From: Purpureocillium takamizusanense
Taxonomy: Eukaryota; Ascomycota; Sordariomycetes; Hypocreales; Ophiocordycipitaceae
Assembly (NCBI RefSeq): GCF_022605165.1
Contig: NC_063074.1
Coordinates: 89,501-153,500 of the forward strand
Direction: 5' to 3'
Length of the DNA stretch: 64,000 nucleotides
The notes beneath the pieces were generated by a model, which was given only the letters and a program-made list of their open reading frames with translations, did not search any database and was not told where the DNA came from. The position numbers and the translations under genes were made by a program. Below are positions 32,989 through 45,224 of the stretch, piece by piece. Numbering within the stretch: position 1 is the stretch's first letter; each line of letters begins with the position of its first letter.

Positions 32989-34740
32989 GATGGGCGGCGT
33001 GGAAGGGGTCGCTGCCAGTGGGACGGATAGGAGGTCGAGGGAGGGTCTTGCGACTCGAGAGCGCTCCTCGGATAAGGATGGCCGGACGTCAAGAAAAAAT
33101 TCGGGAGCTGCGACGGATGGTCCGTGCACTAAGTTAACTTAATACTTGGTTCGCTGCCTGCCAACCGCCGGGCACGGCTACTTGAGAGTCACGTGGCCTG
33201 CCACAGTGGCGGTCCCCCTCCCAGCACCCGATGCCGGCGAGAGCCGCCCGTCCTGCGTCGAGTTCACGGTGAGAATTTCAGGGCAGGACCTTGTTGGTCA
33301 ATTGACATGGGCAGCCATTATTTTGATGAGTCTGGCATGTCGAGCCAGCACAGATAGTTCGCATCTGCTGAACCTTGCGAAGAACCACGCAATACGTCTC
33401 AATCGCGGTGCCGAGTTTGCGCAGCAGATTCATGCAGAATTCGTCACGGGAGAGCCCGGCGGTATACGCCTCGATATCTCCCCATCGCTACGCCATGCGG
33501 ATGGCTGGGCGCTCGTTGGCGAGCTGTAAACAGTCTCCGGGGCTGTACACGATTCGTAATACCAGGGAAATCGCAGGCGTACAGTTACGAAGCGCGTGGG
33601 AAGGTTCAAACAACGCAAGTCACGAGTCCTCACTGCGCCCGTCGCCCACGTCCCAGGCGCAAATCACCACCAAGCATTTCATCATCCCCCCTCGTATCCC
33701 CCAGAAATCAATTCTTGCATCAAAACAAAGTATGTCGGAACCACCCCACAGTCACGAACCTGTCGAGTCGACGTATCGCGGCTGGTAGGAAAGGCGGTGA
33801 CAATTTCTCTGGGAGGCCGGGAACGGAAGGAAACCCACGGTGAATAGTAGGATAACCCTCAGCAAGCCGCATAGCGGAGCCGCCGTAGAATTATTAAAAC
33901 ACTTGACGGTGTAGAAATAACCCTGACTGATGATGAAGAAGAAAGGGAGAAAAAGAGAAGTCCAAATGTGCAGGAAGAACTTTTTATTGTCCTGCGGATG
34001 GGGAGTGCGCTAGTCTGTAAAAGGTCTAGCGTCGCTGCGGCCCGCGGCCAATGCGTTTATCCGTGGGCGGCTGTCAACTCTCACGGCCTCATCATGCTGT
34101 GGTGATGCATTGACAGTGCGACGACGATACCACGGGGTTGCATCTCCAGGCGTGCTTGGGGTCCTCAGCGGGGCGAAGCAAGCATTCGTACAAAAGGATG
34201 TCAGCAGACGAGCAGCATCCTTAATGGGTACCTAGCACCTATCACTTTTTGCATGTAAGGCGACTGAGGCTGCCAGCATTCTCCTCTCCCATCATTGCTC
34301 CCAAGCACCACCCAGACTTCCCATGTAATGACGCCCGAGGGCTAAATCCAACATATCCCGCGACCTGCACGCGGGCAGCGACGCCATCCCGCAATACTAA
34401 TTAGCGGCGACAGTGTCAGACCCCTGGTTTGGTGTACGAAGTACGCACCATTAAAACAACAGGTTTCCTGACGGATAACGCTGCGTGATCCGTGTTCAAA
34501 TATGTAGCGATACAGCCCTTGACACCCAATGAGTGGTCTAGATTCCGTTGCCTCTATCCCGACTAGTCCAAGTCAGACAACGCCGCCCAGCATGAACAAG
34601 ATACTCTCCCGCCGGTCCTGTTGATACCCAGATCCGCCAAATAAACGCCAACCAGATACAGCCGCCATGAATGACCCAATTCCACATTTTATCAGTAAAA
34701 GCATGTCGTACATATGAGAAAACGACAGATACGCCCCGTC
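32989..34740. other. 1.75-kb spacer, relatively AT-richer
   Basis: Holds the tim23 promoter and the 3' side of the PQ-loop gene. From about 33840 to 34720 the sequence is richer in A and T than the surroundings. No gene, tRNA or repeat could be supported. Confidence 0.5.
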
Positions 34741-36081
34741 TTACATACCTGAGTCGCCGCGCTGAAGGAGGGGGCGATTATCCCACTGCTCCTGTTGCTC
34801 CTCGGAGTCGCGTCTCGAAGTCGGCCACGGCGTGTCCTCGAATACGTCCCGCGGCGCCTCCTCGTCCGTCTTGTAGATAAAGTACTGCACAAACACGCCA
34901 ATGTCCATGAGGAGGGTGACAAGGCTGCCGGCGAGCCAGCTCAAGTTGACGAGGATGTACCGGCCGTAGATGCGACTCGCCTCGCCGGGTTCGCACGCGT
35001 CCCCGGGGCACTTGGGGTCGTAGGCGAAGATCGACAGCACGTAGGTGATGTTGCCGAGGCAGGCAAAGAGGAAGAAGAGCATGCTCAGGCCATCGGTCGT
35101 CTTGCGGCGCCAGTTGAGGATCAGCTGGGGCATGCGCGAGGCAATGTACGCGACGGCGCAAAGGTAGCCGAAGAACTGGCCAAGGACGTTGAAGTGGAGC
35201 GAGTCGCCGGCGTCGTGGTGCGGCTTCTCCTTGCCGCTCGTTGCCTTCTCGCCGAGGTACCAGCCAAGCACGCCCGCGGCACACACCATGACGACAATGG
35301 TCGCGTTCCAAACGATAGTCTGCAAGGCCGTCGGGGGCGGGGGCGGGACGGCCGACTCAGACACGTGCGGCACGGCGGGGGACAGGCCGGTCCAGTCGGA
35401 GCCGCGCCGCTCGGGGTGGTATTCGGGGTGGTATGGGTTGCGGTGCTGCTCGTGGTGCTGCTGCTCATGCCGATGTGGCAACAATGAGGTGCGTTCGCTC
35501 GGTTCGCCGACGTTGTTGGCGGTGGTCTTGGGAGGCGGCGGCGGCGTCGGCTCGTCGCGCCAGGTGAAGCCGCGGTAGTAGAAGCACTGGCACAACAGCA
35601 CAATGTCGGCTATCGTGTAATAGACGGCCAGGATGATCTGCCAGCAAGTCCCAGTCAGTCGGTAAAGAACAAGCCATTATGAAGAATGAGCACGTGCCAC
35701 CCACCATAGTAGGAAGGACACCCTGCAGAACGGCGCCGAGAATGTTGAAGACATCGCCCAGGAGCCAGATGATGATGAATTGTATGGAGAGGCCGTCGGC
35801 GTTGCCTTGCTGGAACTGCTGGATGATCTGCGGTGAGAACACGACGACTGGCAGGAGGTCAGCTCGGCGTCACCATCAAGTCGCAGAAAAGAAGCAAGCT
35901 GTGCATAACCAACGCACCCCAGCAGGCAATGGATACGGAGCTATGGACGACAAGGGGTCAGCTTTCAGGTACGACACCACGGGAGAGAAACTGTTCGACA
36001 GGAAACACACCCGCATATTCCAGATATGGCCTCGACATCGAGGTGAAAAGTGCCCGTGGGAGGGGCGACCGTGGCGCTCAT
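34741..36081 (-). CDS. PQ-loop vacuolar membrane transporter (Ypq/Stm1 type)
   Basis: Four exons on the minus strand: 36081-36011, 35940-35918, 35847-35705 and 35637-34741, giving 377 residues. The junctions rebuild ISGICGSVSIACWVVVFSPQ and VLPTMIILAVYYTIADIVL without a break. Exon 2 is only 23 nt. The two PQ-loops are FSPQIIQQF (about residue 36) and SRMPQLILNW (about residue 245). Seven hydrophobic segments flank a long hydrophilic loop rich in His, Pro and Gln (about 105-185). Such proteins export basic amino acids from the vacuole or lysosome (yeast Ypq1-3, human PQLC2) or act as nutrient receptors (Stm1). The stop TAA at 34741 lies inside GGTATGTAA, a strong 5' splice consensus, so the C-terminus may continue in another exon. 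Confidence 0.85.
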
Positions 36082-37452
36082 GGCGTTGACGAACCGGCTT
36101 CCGGTGATCGGTCGGTCGCTATGATGAGGATCCCCGTCTCGTCACAAAAGCCTGTCGCAGCAGCAAGTCGCAGTATCCCCTACGCTCGCGGCCAGGAACA
36201 AAGGAAAAAAACCCACGACGGCGTCGACGTAGGACCGAGGTTTCGCGGAGCTCCTGGGCAATTGACAATGGGGCAGGATGGAGAAAAGACTGCGGCCGGC
36301 CGGTTGGGAGGTGGCGGCCGGAACCAAGAGAGTCAGTCATTCATTCACGAAGAAAAAAAAGACTTTTCCAATGGCGTCACAAAATTGTCGACGGCGCGCT
36401 GAGGTGCATATGCAAAACCGCCCAGGATTGCCCGAAACGGACGGGGCGACGCCACCGAGCGAGAGCGCCAACGCCCGCAGGTTACAGGGCGTCCGGTAAC
36501 CTGGGGCTCGGGGCCTCTGCCGTGGCGGGGGGACTGGAAGACGGGCTCCAGTGGAGGGTGCCCACTGCAGCTTCCAGTGGCTGCCTGATCATGAGGTGCC
36601 GAGGCGCTGGAAAATGCGGGGGACTGAATGGCCCACTGGACAGAGCCCGTGCCAGCCCAGGCGCCCTGACCGCTGGGTGCACGAAGCTCCGGCGTCACTT
36701 GGAGGGGTCCATACTATTCGCCTCCAAACTTCCATTCCTACAATGTAAGCCATGGATGTATATGTATTGATGGCGGCATGGACTACTTATGCACCCGCTT
36801 CCATGTTTGCCTACATTACTTCCCTCACGTACCTGCTTGGGTCCGTCTCACAGGTGACAGGACCCAGCTTTTGCTGCCGAGCCGCGGCAGGCCTTTGCCC
36901 CCGAGCGGAGCGTGCACCCGTCAATCGTGGAATGGCACCGTTTGTCAAGTTCCAGACGGCTAATTACTACCAGGTAGTCCAGTTGTTTGCGCAAAGTCTT
37001 CCAGACTCGTTCCGTACTTTGTATTTTCTAGCCACGTACCTAAATACCTTATGTAGGGACCAGGTAGGTTAGATGCAGTTCGCAACAGCAAACCATCCCC
37101 CGCTTACTCCGGAGTCCAGAACCCGTCTGCCCCTCCGGCCACCTGCATTGCTCACCTAGCCAGGTACGTACATAACTTACTTCCGGTCCCAGAGCGCACG
37201 CAACGCAACGCAACACCAGCGCCGGCGTCGGCAGCCGGCCGGAGGCGACGGCAGGGACGGGCACGGCGCAATTACTCATCCACCACCGTTGGTGTAACCC
37301 GTTCAACCCCGTCATCGTCAGACAAAGCCCATTGTCACAATTATCTCACACCGTGTCTCTTCGTATTCCCTTGCCCCTCCAACGTCGGAACACTGATATA
37401 AAACGTCCGGCAGCTTAACCCGGTGCCCCCCCCCCCCTTCCCGCGCAACCCA
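36082..37452. other. divergent promoter region
   Basis: Separates the PQ-loop gene (-) from the npy1-like gene (+). A TATA box and a C tract sit at its right end. No coding signal is convincing. Confidence 0.55.
37397..37403 (+). promoter_or_regulatory. TATA box of the npy1-like gene
   Basis: A perfect TATAAAA 50 nt upstream of ATG 37453, followed by a C12 run at about 37426-37437. The position suits a short leader. Confidence 0.5.
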
Positions 37453-38770
37453 ATGTCCGCCACCCCCCCTTTGATGCCCGAGCTGCCCGTGCTCACAGAC
37501 GACGCCTCCATGCTCACCAAGCGCTTCGGCAAGGAGGTCATAAATTACTACGCCGGCAGCCGCCTCAACCGCTACTCGTTCCTGCGCTCCGACTCTCTGT
37601 TCCTGCGCGCCGCCGTCGCCAGCCCTTCGGCGCGGTTCCTCGCCCTGCACGACCTCGCGCCCCTCGTCGCCGACAAGCGCACCCCCGCCTTCCTCACTTA
37701 CGACGACGTCAAGCCCCTGATAGGCAGCGATGTCTTCGCCCTCAGCGATGCGGACGCTATCAGGCAGTTCGACTCAGCCGTGAGGAGACCTCAGGTCGTC
37801 TTTCTCGGCACCCTCGAGGGCGGCGGCGGCGGCGAACAGGACCCAGAGTTTGAGACGGAGAAGCACGGCGGCGTCAGAGGGCAACCATTCTTCGCCGTCG
37901 ACGTGACTCCCAAGGGGCCCTATGCCGACGCCGCGTCGGCGCTGCTAAAGAAGCAGGAGGAGACAGGCATGAAGCTGCAGACGGACTCGCGGAGCATGAC
38001 GCTTCACGCCGAAGCCGGTGAGCCTCTTTGCCATAAGGATTACCGGGTCGTAAAACGCCATATGCATTAACACAAAATGTATAGCATCCATGTACGCCCA
38101 GGCGAGATCCATGATGGACTGGAACGCCCGCCATCCGTTCTGCGCCGGCTGTGGCACGCCCAACCTGTCCATCGAGGCCGGTTACAAGCGCACCTGTCCG
38201 CCCACCGACTTCAGGGGTACGTCGGAAGCCCACGCCCGCGACGACTGCCCGACCCGGCACGGTGTGTCCAATGTTTGCTTCCCCCGCTCCGACCCGACCA
38301 TGATTGCCGCCGTCGTGTCCGCCGACGGCCAGAGGATCCTGCTCGGCCGCCAGACCCGCTACCCGCCCCACTGGTACAGCACCCTCGCCGGCTTCCTCGA
38401 GCCCGGCGAGTCCGTCGAGGAGGCCGTCCGTCGCGAGGTCTGGGAAGAGGCCGGCGTGCGCGTCGGCCGCGTCGTCATCCACTCGACTCAGCCCTGGCCG
38501 TACCCCTCCACGCTAATGCTCGGCGCCATCGCCCAGGCGCTGCCGGGCCAGGAGGGCATCTCTCTCAACGACCAGGAGCTGGAGGACGCAAGGTGGTTCA
38601 CCGTGGACGAGGTGCGCGACGCCCTCGGCAAGGGCACGAGCGCTCTGAGCGGCCCGACACCAGAGGGATACAAGGAGGGTAGCCTGCGTGTACCACCACC
38701 GCAGGCCATTGCCAACCGTCTCATGACCGCCGTAGTCGAGGGTTACGTGTCGGGCACACCCAAGATATAA
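37453..38770 (+). CDS. npy1: NADH pyrophosphatase (Nudix), Npy1/NudC type
   Basis: Two exons, 37453-38017 and 38085-38770, joined after one base of an Ala codon by a 67-nt intron, give 416 residues. ATG 37453 is the first in frame; the open frame above it begins at GTG. Residues about 1-180 form the NudC N-terminal domain. A zinc ribbon starts FCAGCG and has its second Cys pair spread out in KRTCPPTDF and GVSNVCFPR, with an insertion between the zinc ligands compared with NudC. The Nudix box GFLEPGESVEEAVRREVWEEAGV begins at about residue 291 and has every consensus Gly, Glu and Arg. The substrate motif QPWPYPSTLM follows. The enzyme hydrolyses NADH to NMNH and AMP, and NAD-capped RNA in some homologues. 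The C-terminus PKI is not a standard peroxisomal signal. Confidence 0.9.
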
Positions 38771-38834
38771 CAGACGGTGTGTCTATGTAGCATCTGGCAT
38801 TTAAATAGCGTCCGTATTCTTTAAACCATGCATA

Positions 38835-41800
38835 CTACCGCCGTGGCATCTGTTTCATCTCTTCGAACTGATGCCCGTCGAGCTTTGGTGTGGGCAACGG
38901 CGCGATGTATCCTCGTTCGTAGCGTGCTAGCCAGACTGCATCTGCGTTGATCGTTTCGAGAGCATTCATCACCTCCCTATCCCTCTCCATGGCATCCGAG
39001 AGCAGGTCCAATATATCATCAAACATCTGGCTGTCGATGCTCACATGAGACACAATCGCCGTCAATAACTGTACCACAGCCTCCCAGACTCTGGCTGGCG
39101 ATGCGTGCTGGCCAAGGCCGCCAGACGTCTCGGAGCGGATCTCCAGCGTCGACTCATTTGCGCCTGATCCGTTGCCAGACCGTATGGGGATAAGGATGCC
39201 CTCACTGCGATCATGACCCGAAAGGATGCCAGTTTTAGTAACCCAGCCCCTGGCGAGTGTGCTGGTCGCTCGTTGCTGGGTCTTGAAGCACCAATCACGA
39301 AGGCCATCACCCCATTCCGTTTTGAACCTCGAACTTAGAAAGTCTCCAGCGGCCTTGCAGAGACCTGATAATGCATGGCAGGCTTCAATGGTGACAAAGG
39401 ACTCTGAGTCGTACAGCCTGCCAACCACCACTGGCCACACGGCGTTGACAAGTGGAAGGAAAGACTCTTCATCCCCAGCCAGGACTGAGGAAGCAGTCGT
39501 GAGAAGCTCCAACAGTGATCTTCTGAGCTTCGGTGTGGGTGACGTGAGATAATGTTGTGTCAGCGTTGCAATCCGAAGCAGAAGTTGGTATGTGGGAGAG
39601 CCAGGAGGCTTTTCCTCGCTCGGAGGGGGGCCTGCATCGTCCTCCTCGCCACCCTTGCTGGCTTCATCTCCCCAGGGCGCTTCGGGGTGGCCTTCAATCG
39701 GCTTTCCAGCTGCGCGCTCCGCTTCGTCTCGGGCTTTCCGTTCAGCCCTTTTGTCCAGATATTCCAGAAGGCTATCTATACCATTCTCCTTCAGCGGCTT
39801 CTTCTTATGATCCACCACGGTGCGTTCTGCATCAGTCAATAGGCGCTGCTCCGTTCGAGAAGCCTGGTCGACGACCTCTTTCAGAACTGAAAACAGGCTT
39901 TCCACGAAAAACGTGTATCCGTGGTAATTTTCCAGGGCTGCAAAGATGGAATCTACCACATCGTCCATGAAGGGTATCAGGCGTGGTCCGGCAAGTCGTA
40001 TCATCATGAGCAACACCTGCATCGAGGCGGGTGAGACGTCGAGGGTGTTCAATCGCAAAGCCACTGAGTTTACCATATAGTCAACGTTGGCTACGATCAA
40101 GTCAGAGACACTCGGGTATTGACATGACACGGCTATGATGTTGAGCGATGCAATTGCGTGTTCCCGCAGGTTCTGATTGTCGGACCCAAGGAAAGTGGCG
40201 ATCGGAAAGAGAACATCGATGAGCTCCGGCCGGAACGATACCCCATTCCTATGCGCGGCATACGTGGTGACTTCCATTGAGAGTGCTTCCAGGCGCCAAT
40301 CACCGTCGTTGGACTCTGCGTGGCTATCGAGAACCTGGATAGAGAAGGAGTAGAGGTCGTGAAACACACTGTCTGGATCCTCCTCCGACGGCCCGGAAAT
40401 CGAAGACAAGTCCAGAAAGGCTTCGGCCTCCGCAGAGGATGCATTAGAGGCCTTGATCAGTTCGAAGCAGAGCCACATCGCGGCAAGTTGATCCGCTCCT
40501 GACGACTCGCGTACAGACTCCATCAGATTCTCTGCAATCGTGCCTTTCTGGGCGACAGATCCAAGCCTATCAAGAAGGCCTAGAACTTCTTCGCGTAGCA
40601 TCTTCTGGCTTTGGCGAGTAAGGAGGACTTGTTCAAAATCGGGCTTGTCAATGCTGTCCCCTGATGCTGGCCCTTCGAGGAGTGAAAGGTTTGTAGTAGG
40701 GCTGGTTTCCTGTGGCGACGACTGGACAAGTGCTATCATGCTGTCCTTTAATGAAGCTGTAATTGAGTCCTCTAGTGTTCCTGACTCGACGCCAAGGCTA
40801 TGCAGTAGAGTTATGCCCTTCGACAAGTTGTGCACCGCACTAACTCTTGCATCATCGTCGCTAACTTGCATTATACGTGGCAGGCTCGACATCCAGTTGT
40901 ATACCGTCGCTTTGATAACTTCTCCCAGTTCTGGGTATATGCTTGCCAAATGGCTAAGAGTTGTCCGACTAGCGAGCATCACGTCGTCTCCTCTGTCGAG
41001 TATTATGGAGGTCTCAATGAGGATGTTCGTGCAATTTGCCAAGGTCGTGTGGCATTCGTCAAGCAGGGTGATGCAGAGTCGCTCGAGCGCTTCCCGTACC
41101 GTGATAGCGTCTTGTGTACGGAGCTTCGCTACCGTGGATAAGGCCAGCTTTACCTGGGCCGTGGTAGCTTGAAGCCATGCGGGTGTGAGCACCTTGCCCT
41201 TGTCGTCTCTTTCGCTCGTTGGTTGGCCCTCTTCTTGAGCAACGATGGCTCGCGTCCTCAGATCGCCAAGGACCTTCGTCAAAACTAGCTGTATCGCTTC
41301 TAAGCAGGTTGACAGTACCTTTGTTTTGTACCTGTTCGGCGTAGACAGGGCCTTGGTGAGAGACGAGACGATTCCCGGGAGGAAGCTTGCCAGGGCTTCC
41401 TGCTCTTTCAGAGCTGAGTAGACGCCCTGCAAGCTTCGCAAGGCCTCGATCTGTACCTGCTGATTGGCACCGTCCGTAGCCCCTTGGAGCATAACAGTGA
41501 TGGCATGACCCAGAATGGGGATCGACTCTTGATCCGCCAGACCCGACGCTGCATCCAGGGAGGTTGCGGCAGTGTTGAATAAAGCGGTCTGGGCACGGAA
41601 AGATTCCAGAATGGTCTCTTCGGGAACCTCCCGCGTTGCTTGAGATCCAGGCACTCCATCGATTATGAAGACAAGAAGGCTCAGTATCTGCTGCGCAAGC
41701 TTCGATGAGAGTTTGGATTTCCAGCCAAAGGTGATGAGGATGTGAAGACACTTGACGCATTTCTCAACCAGTAACAATGGGTATTGGTCCATTTGGCGAA

Positions 41801-42085
41801 AGATGTGGTAAAGCGGAAAGAAGATGTACTCGGCAAGCTTCTCGTCTAGCGACAGGGGATTGTGCTGAATCTGCCCCTCCAGAATAGCCAAGAGCTCATT
41901 GATCGCATCGGGCAGCTCATGAGATGCCGCAGCAACCGGTCCTTGGCGGATCGCGATTTGGCTTATTCGAATGCAGCATGGCTTCAGCTGCTAACGCGTC
42001 AGTGCCTGGCACGAAAGTGCGACGAAATGCTTCTCACCTTCTGGAATAGCTCATTCCTGTCCTGGGATCCTATGGTTGCGGCCAT
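38835..42085 (-). CDS. tti1: Tti1, HEAT-repeat subunit of the TTT (Tel2-Tti1-Tti2) complex
   Basis: A 16-codon first exon (42085-42038) is joined by a 50-nt intron to one large exon (41987-38835), giving 1066 residues. The junction reads NELFQK/LKPCCIRISQ. A 3' site 3 nt earlier would add one Gln. The protein is almost wholly helical with HEAT-like repeats. Recognisable Tti1 stretches are EYIFFPLYHIFRQ (residues about 57-69) near the N-terminus and LVNAVWPVVVGRLYDSE with EACHALSGLCKAAGDF near the C-terminus. A charged, Pro-rich loop (about 760-800) interrupts the repeats. The TTT complex works with Hsp90 to fold and stabilise PIKK kinases such as TOR, ATM and ATR. Its stop is only 64 nt from the npy1-like stop, so the convergent 3' UTRs probably overlap. 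Confidence 0.82.
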
Positions 42086-42770
42086 GTCCTGCTCTGAAGC
42101 CCAAGGCTTCAGGCCGGCCAAATGCCAGCCGCCCAAACAACCAGATGCAGCGCCAAAGACAGTCTCGTGAGAGTCCACCCTTGCGTCTGGGCGAGCTTTT
42201 AGCGCTACCAATACGCGTCTCGAGCTCGATGGCGACTTCGTATTTGCGATGGGAGTCAGTTGGACGTGCAGTCACTGCAGTGCGCGTTTGGCAGGGTCCC
42301 AGGTTCAGTAATGCGGGGACAGTGTATAGTTTCAATATGCACTGTGGGAGCATGCCAGTCAGTGAGCTGGCAGCAGCTATCACGAGGTCCGTTTCATTGA
42401 CACCAGAGTCATCGTTGGTCAAAAGCTCAGGAAGTGCCTATGCAAAGGCAACCTGACGTTACTAGTTCAAGTAGAAACACCACTTGGTTGGCTGCGTAGA
42501 CTGCCACTCATGGCGATGTAGGACCTCACCGCCCGCACTGTATGGCTGACATGCAGCGACTCAACTCGCGGTAGTTACCGAAGTGAGGAGGTCCCCGGGA
42601 CGATGCGAAATAAAATGTCTCCATGTGCAGTGCTCGAGACGTACGATAGCTTTGAACCCCTTTCACTCGCGCGTGTCTTCCAAAGCTGCAACTCGGCCAC
42701 TCGCTTTCTACAGAACCTTCCGTGCTCGAACAGCTTCCACCCCCGTACAGAGTACGTCATCCGAAAAGCC
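42086..42770. other. divergent promoter of tti1 and the DUF1749 gene
   Basis: Compact shared upstream region. In-frame ATG codons at 42603 and 42615 precede the preferred start of the hydrolase. Confidence 0.5.
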
Positions 42771-43762
42771 ATGGCTCCTCTCGATGCTCCGTTCCAGGTG
42801 CTGGTGCACCCGTACCACGCGCCTGAACGAGGAACTTGCGCCTACGAGCTGGGAGACCCATCGTCGAAGAACGCCATCATCTTCATCGGCGGTCTCGGGG
42901 ATGGGCCTCACAGCACTCCCTACATCCGGGTCGTTGCTAAGCATCTTGAAGACGCGAGGGAGCTAGATTATTCAGTGTTCGAAATTCGATTGCGAAGCTC
43001 CTTCATTGGCTACGGAACATCGAGCCTAGAAGAAGACGTCGAGGGCATCTCAGCTCTCGTCAAGTACCTACGAAGCATTGGTAGGAAGAAGATTGTGCTG
43101 TTTGGCCACTCGACTGGCTGCCAAGTACGTTGACTGCTTGCGTATCACTCATTCTGGCCCTTTTGTATTCACATCCCCGCCGCAGGATTGCATGGAATAT
43201 ACAGACTATGCCAGACACAACAACGAGCCAGTCGATGGGTTTGTTCTCCAAGCCCCGGTCTCTGACAGAGAGGGCCTTGAGTCGGTCTACTCAGACTATC
43301 AAGCAAGCATCGACCTAGCCTCCCAGCGGATCGCCGAGGGCAGAGCAAACGACTGCCTCCCAAGCGACAAGGTACCACCCATGCTTGCGGTACCCATGAC
43401 GGCATACAGACTGCATTCGCTCTGCGCTAAAGGGTGAGATCAATACCATGTGCAAAATTGGCCGGATGTTAACGTCTTGTAGAGGAGATGACGATTACTT
43501 CTCTTCCGATCTAGATGCCGAAAAGGTTTCACGATTCTGGGGGCGCTTCAAGGAGCCTGTTCTCGTTCTCCACTCTGGAAAGGACGAGTTCGTGCCCGGC
43601 CACATCGACCAGGAGGCGCTCAACAAGAGATATCGCGATACCAACCCGCTGGTGAGCTCGCTGTCAGGACTCATCCCGGAGACAGGCCACACGGTCCTTG
43701 GGGATGAAGCTCGGCAATGGCTTGCACAGAGACTCACTGAGTTCCTACGCACCTTGGCTTAA
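42771..43762 (+). CDS. DUF1749 alpha/beta-hydrolase (SidJ-like)
   Basis: Three exons, 42771-43124, 43186-43433 and 43483-43762, encode 293 residues. The introns (61 and 49 nt) restore FGHSTGCQ/DCMEYTDYA and CAKG/GDDDYFSS. A frame from ATG 42603 would give 349 residues, but the extra 56 have no family resemblance, so 42771 is preferred. The catalytic triad is visible: Ser in the elbow GHSTG, Asp in HSGKDEFVPGH and His in PETGHTVLG. The substrate-side IIFIGGLGDGPHSTPYI is typical of DUF1749. In Aspergillus fumigatus the DUF1749 protein SidJ hydrolyses fusarinine-type siderophore esters inside the cell, and many members are unstudied. No other siderophore gene lies in the window. Confidence 0.83.
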
Positions 43763-45224
43763 AGTCTGAGGGTGGACGCTCTCGAACTTACGCGGGCGCC
43801 GAAGTAGCCTTGCAGTTCCTCAGGCGATGTGACTACCAGGCCGTTGCGTATGAATCAAGGCAGTAACTGCGTAACTCCTAAACTGTATCTGCCTCGAGGG
43901 ATGCATACTTGCACAGGGGGGCTAAACAACAATTAAAGCCAAACAACTTTGATGTAAAAGGCTCTTGCAATAACTCTTTATTGGTCTTTAGCTAGTCCAG
44001 TCCTGTATGTTCCCTTTCGTAGCTCACTTGATAGCTGCTTGAAGCTCCCTTCCCCGTCCACTCTTCGTACAAAATTCAGTTGAAAGACCGGTGCCGGTTT
44101 CGGCAGCTGAAAAGGGCCCGTGTGAGTATGATGTCATTGTAAGCGCAGCTCCTCGCCGTGCTTGACGTCGCTGGCGTCCTTCTGCTAGCTGTATCTTCTC
44201 TTACGCGTATGTTCGACCTACTTCGTACAGGCCAGACACTGGCACCTTCGCCGTTTAGATGGGGATTTGGTCAAGCCTCCGCATGAAGCGTCTCCGTGTG
44301 GCGTCTACTACCACGCTTTGGTCGGGCGGAATGTGTATGTGCTACGAAGTACTTGCGTTCACATGCAACACATCTTCTCCTCACCGCCGCCTGGGATCTA
44401 TGGTCTATGCGTTTCCGCAGCCGACCCCCAGCCCCAAACCTCGTGGCATCTTTGGATCCTGCCGAGCGGGGAACATGCGCGAACGAGGCCAATGGTGTGT
44501 AAGCTTCGGCCACAATCTGGCCGGCAGCAACGACATCACAGCCGTAAATCATATTAGTCCGCATGGAGTTTCACGTCGCTGCAGGTAATCGCTGCGCATG
44601 TAATGTTTGTTAACCTCAGGGTAGCACGTTCCGTGTTACGACCCTGGATGCGTAATTGGTGGAGGTACGTCCTAACTACAGTCAAGTCCGATAAACCCGA
44701 ACCCCACTGACAGCCCCCCGGCTGCCTTAGGTAGTGGGGGCCTCGCTGCCCCAGAAAGTCACCTCACCAAGAACCCACGCCTGAATGCAGGGCGTCATCG
44801 GTGAGACGGCGGGTCCAGCTGCTGCTGCAGTGGTGGGGACCATGCATTGAAGCGGCGTCGCTCGCTGCCATTTTAGCGTCCTTTGGCTGACAAAGCCCCG
44901 CCGTTCACAGCATGAATTCGCTTTCGCGGTCAGCGGACTTGCAGAGTTGAAATAATACTCACGGTCCTCTCTCCTCCCGGTCTGATACTGCTCGTTTGTC
45001 CCGTCGCGAGACCGAGTGCCGACATCCAACAACTGCAGCGATAGCCGCGTCCGCCGTGCCGCCGTCGCATCGCATCGCATCGCAGACACTCGCCGACGTC
45101 GCTCCCCGCGTGAGAGACCCCAGCTGTCCGACCGCCCCCAACTGCCGACGACCCGAACCCCGGAGCATGTCGTGACGCCGTGCGACTTTCGATCGTCTCG
45201 ACTTTGGGAGAATAGGACTAGCAT
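43763..45224. other. 1.46-kb spacer
   Basis: Upstream of the ABCC transporter. No convincing frame or RNA gene. A short Rpt of GCATC units occurs near 45067-45084 in the leader. Confidence 0.55.
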
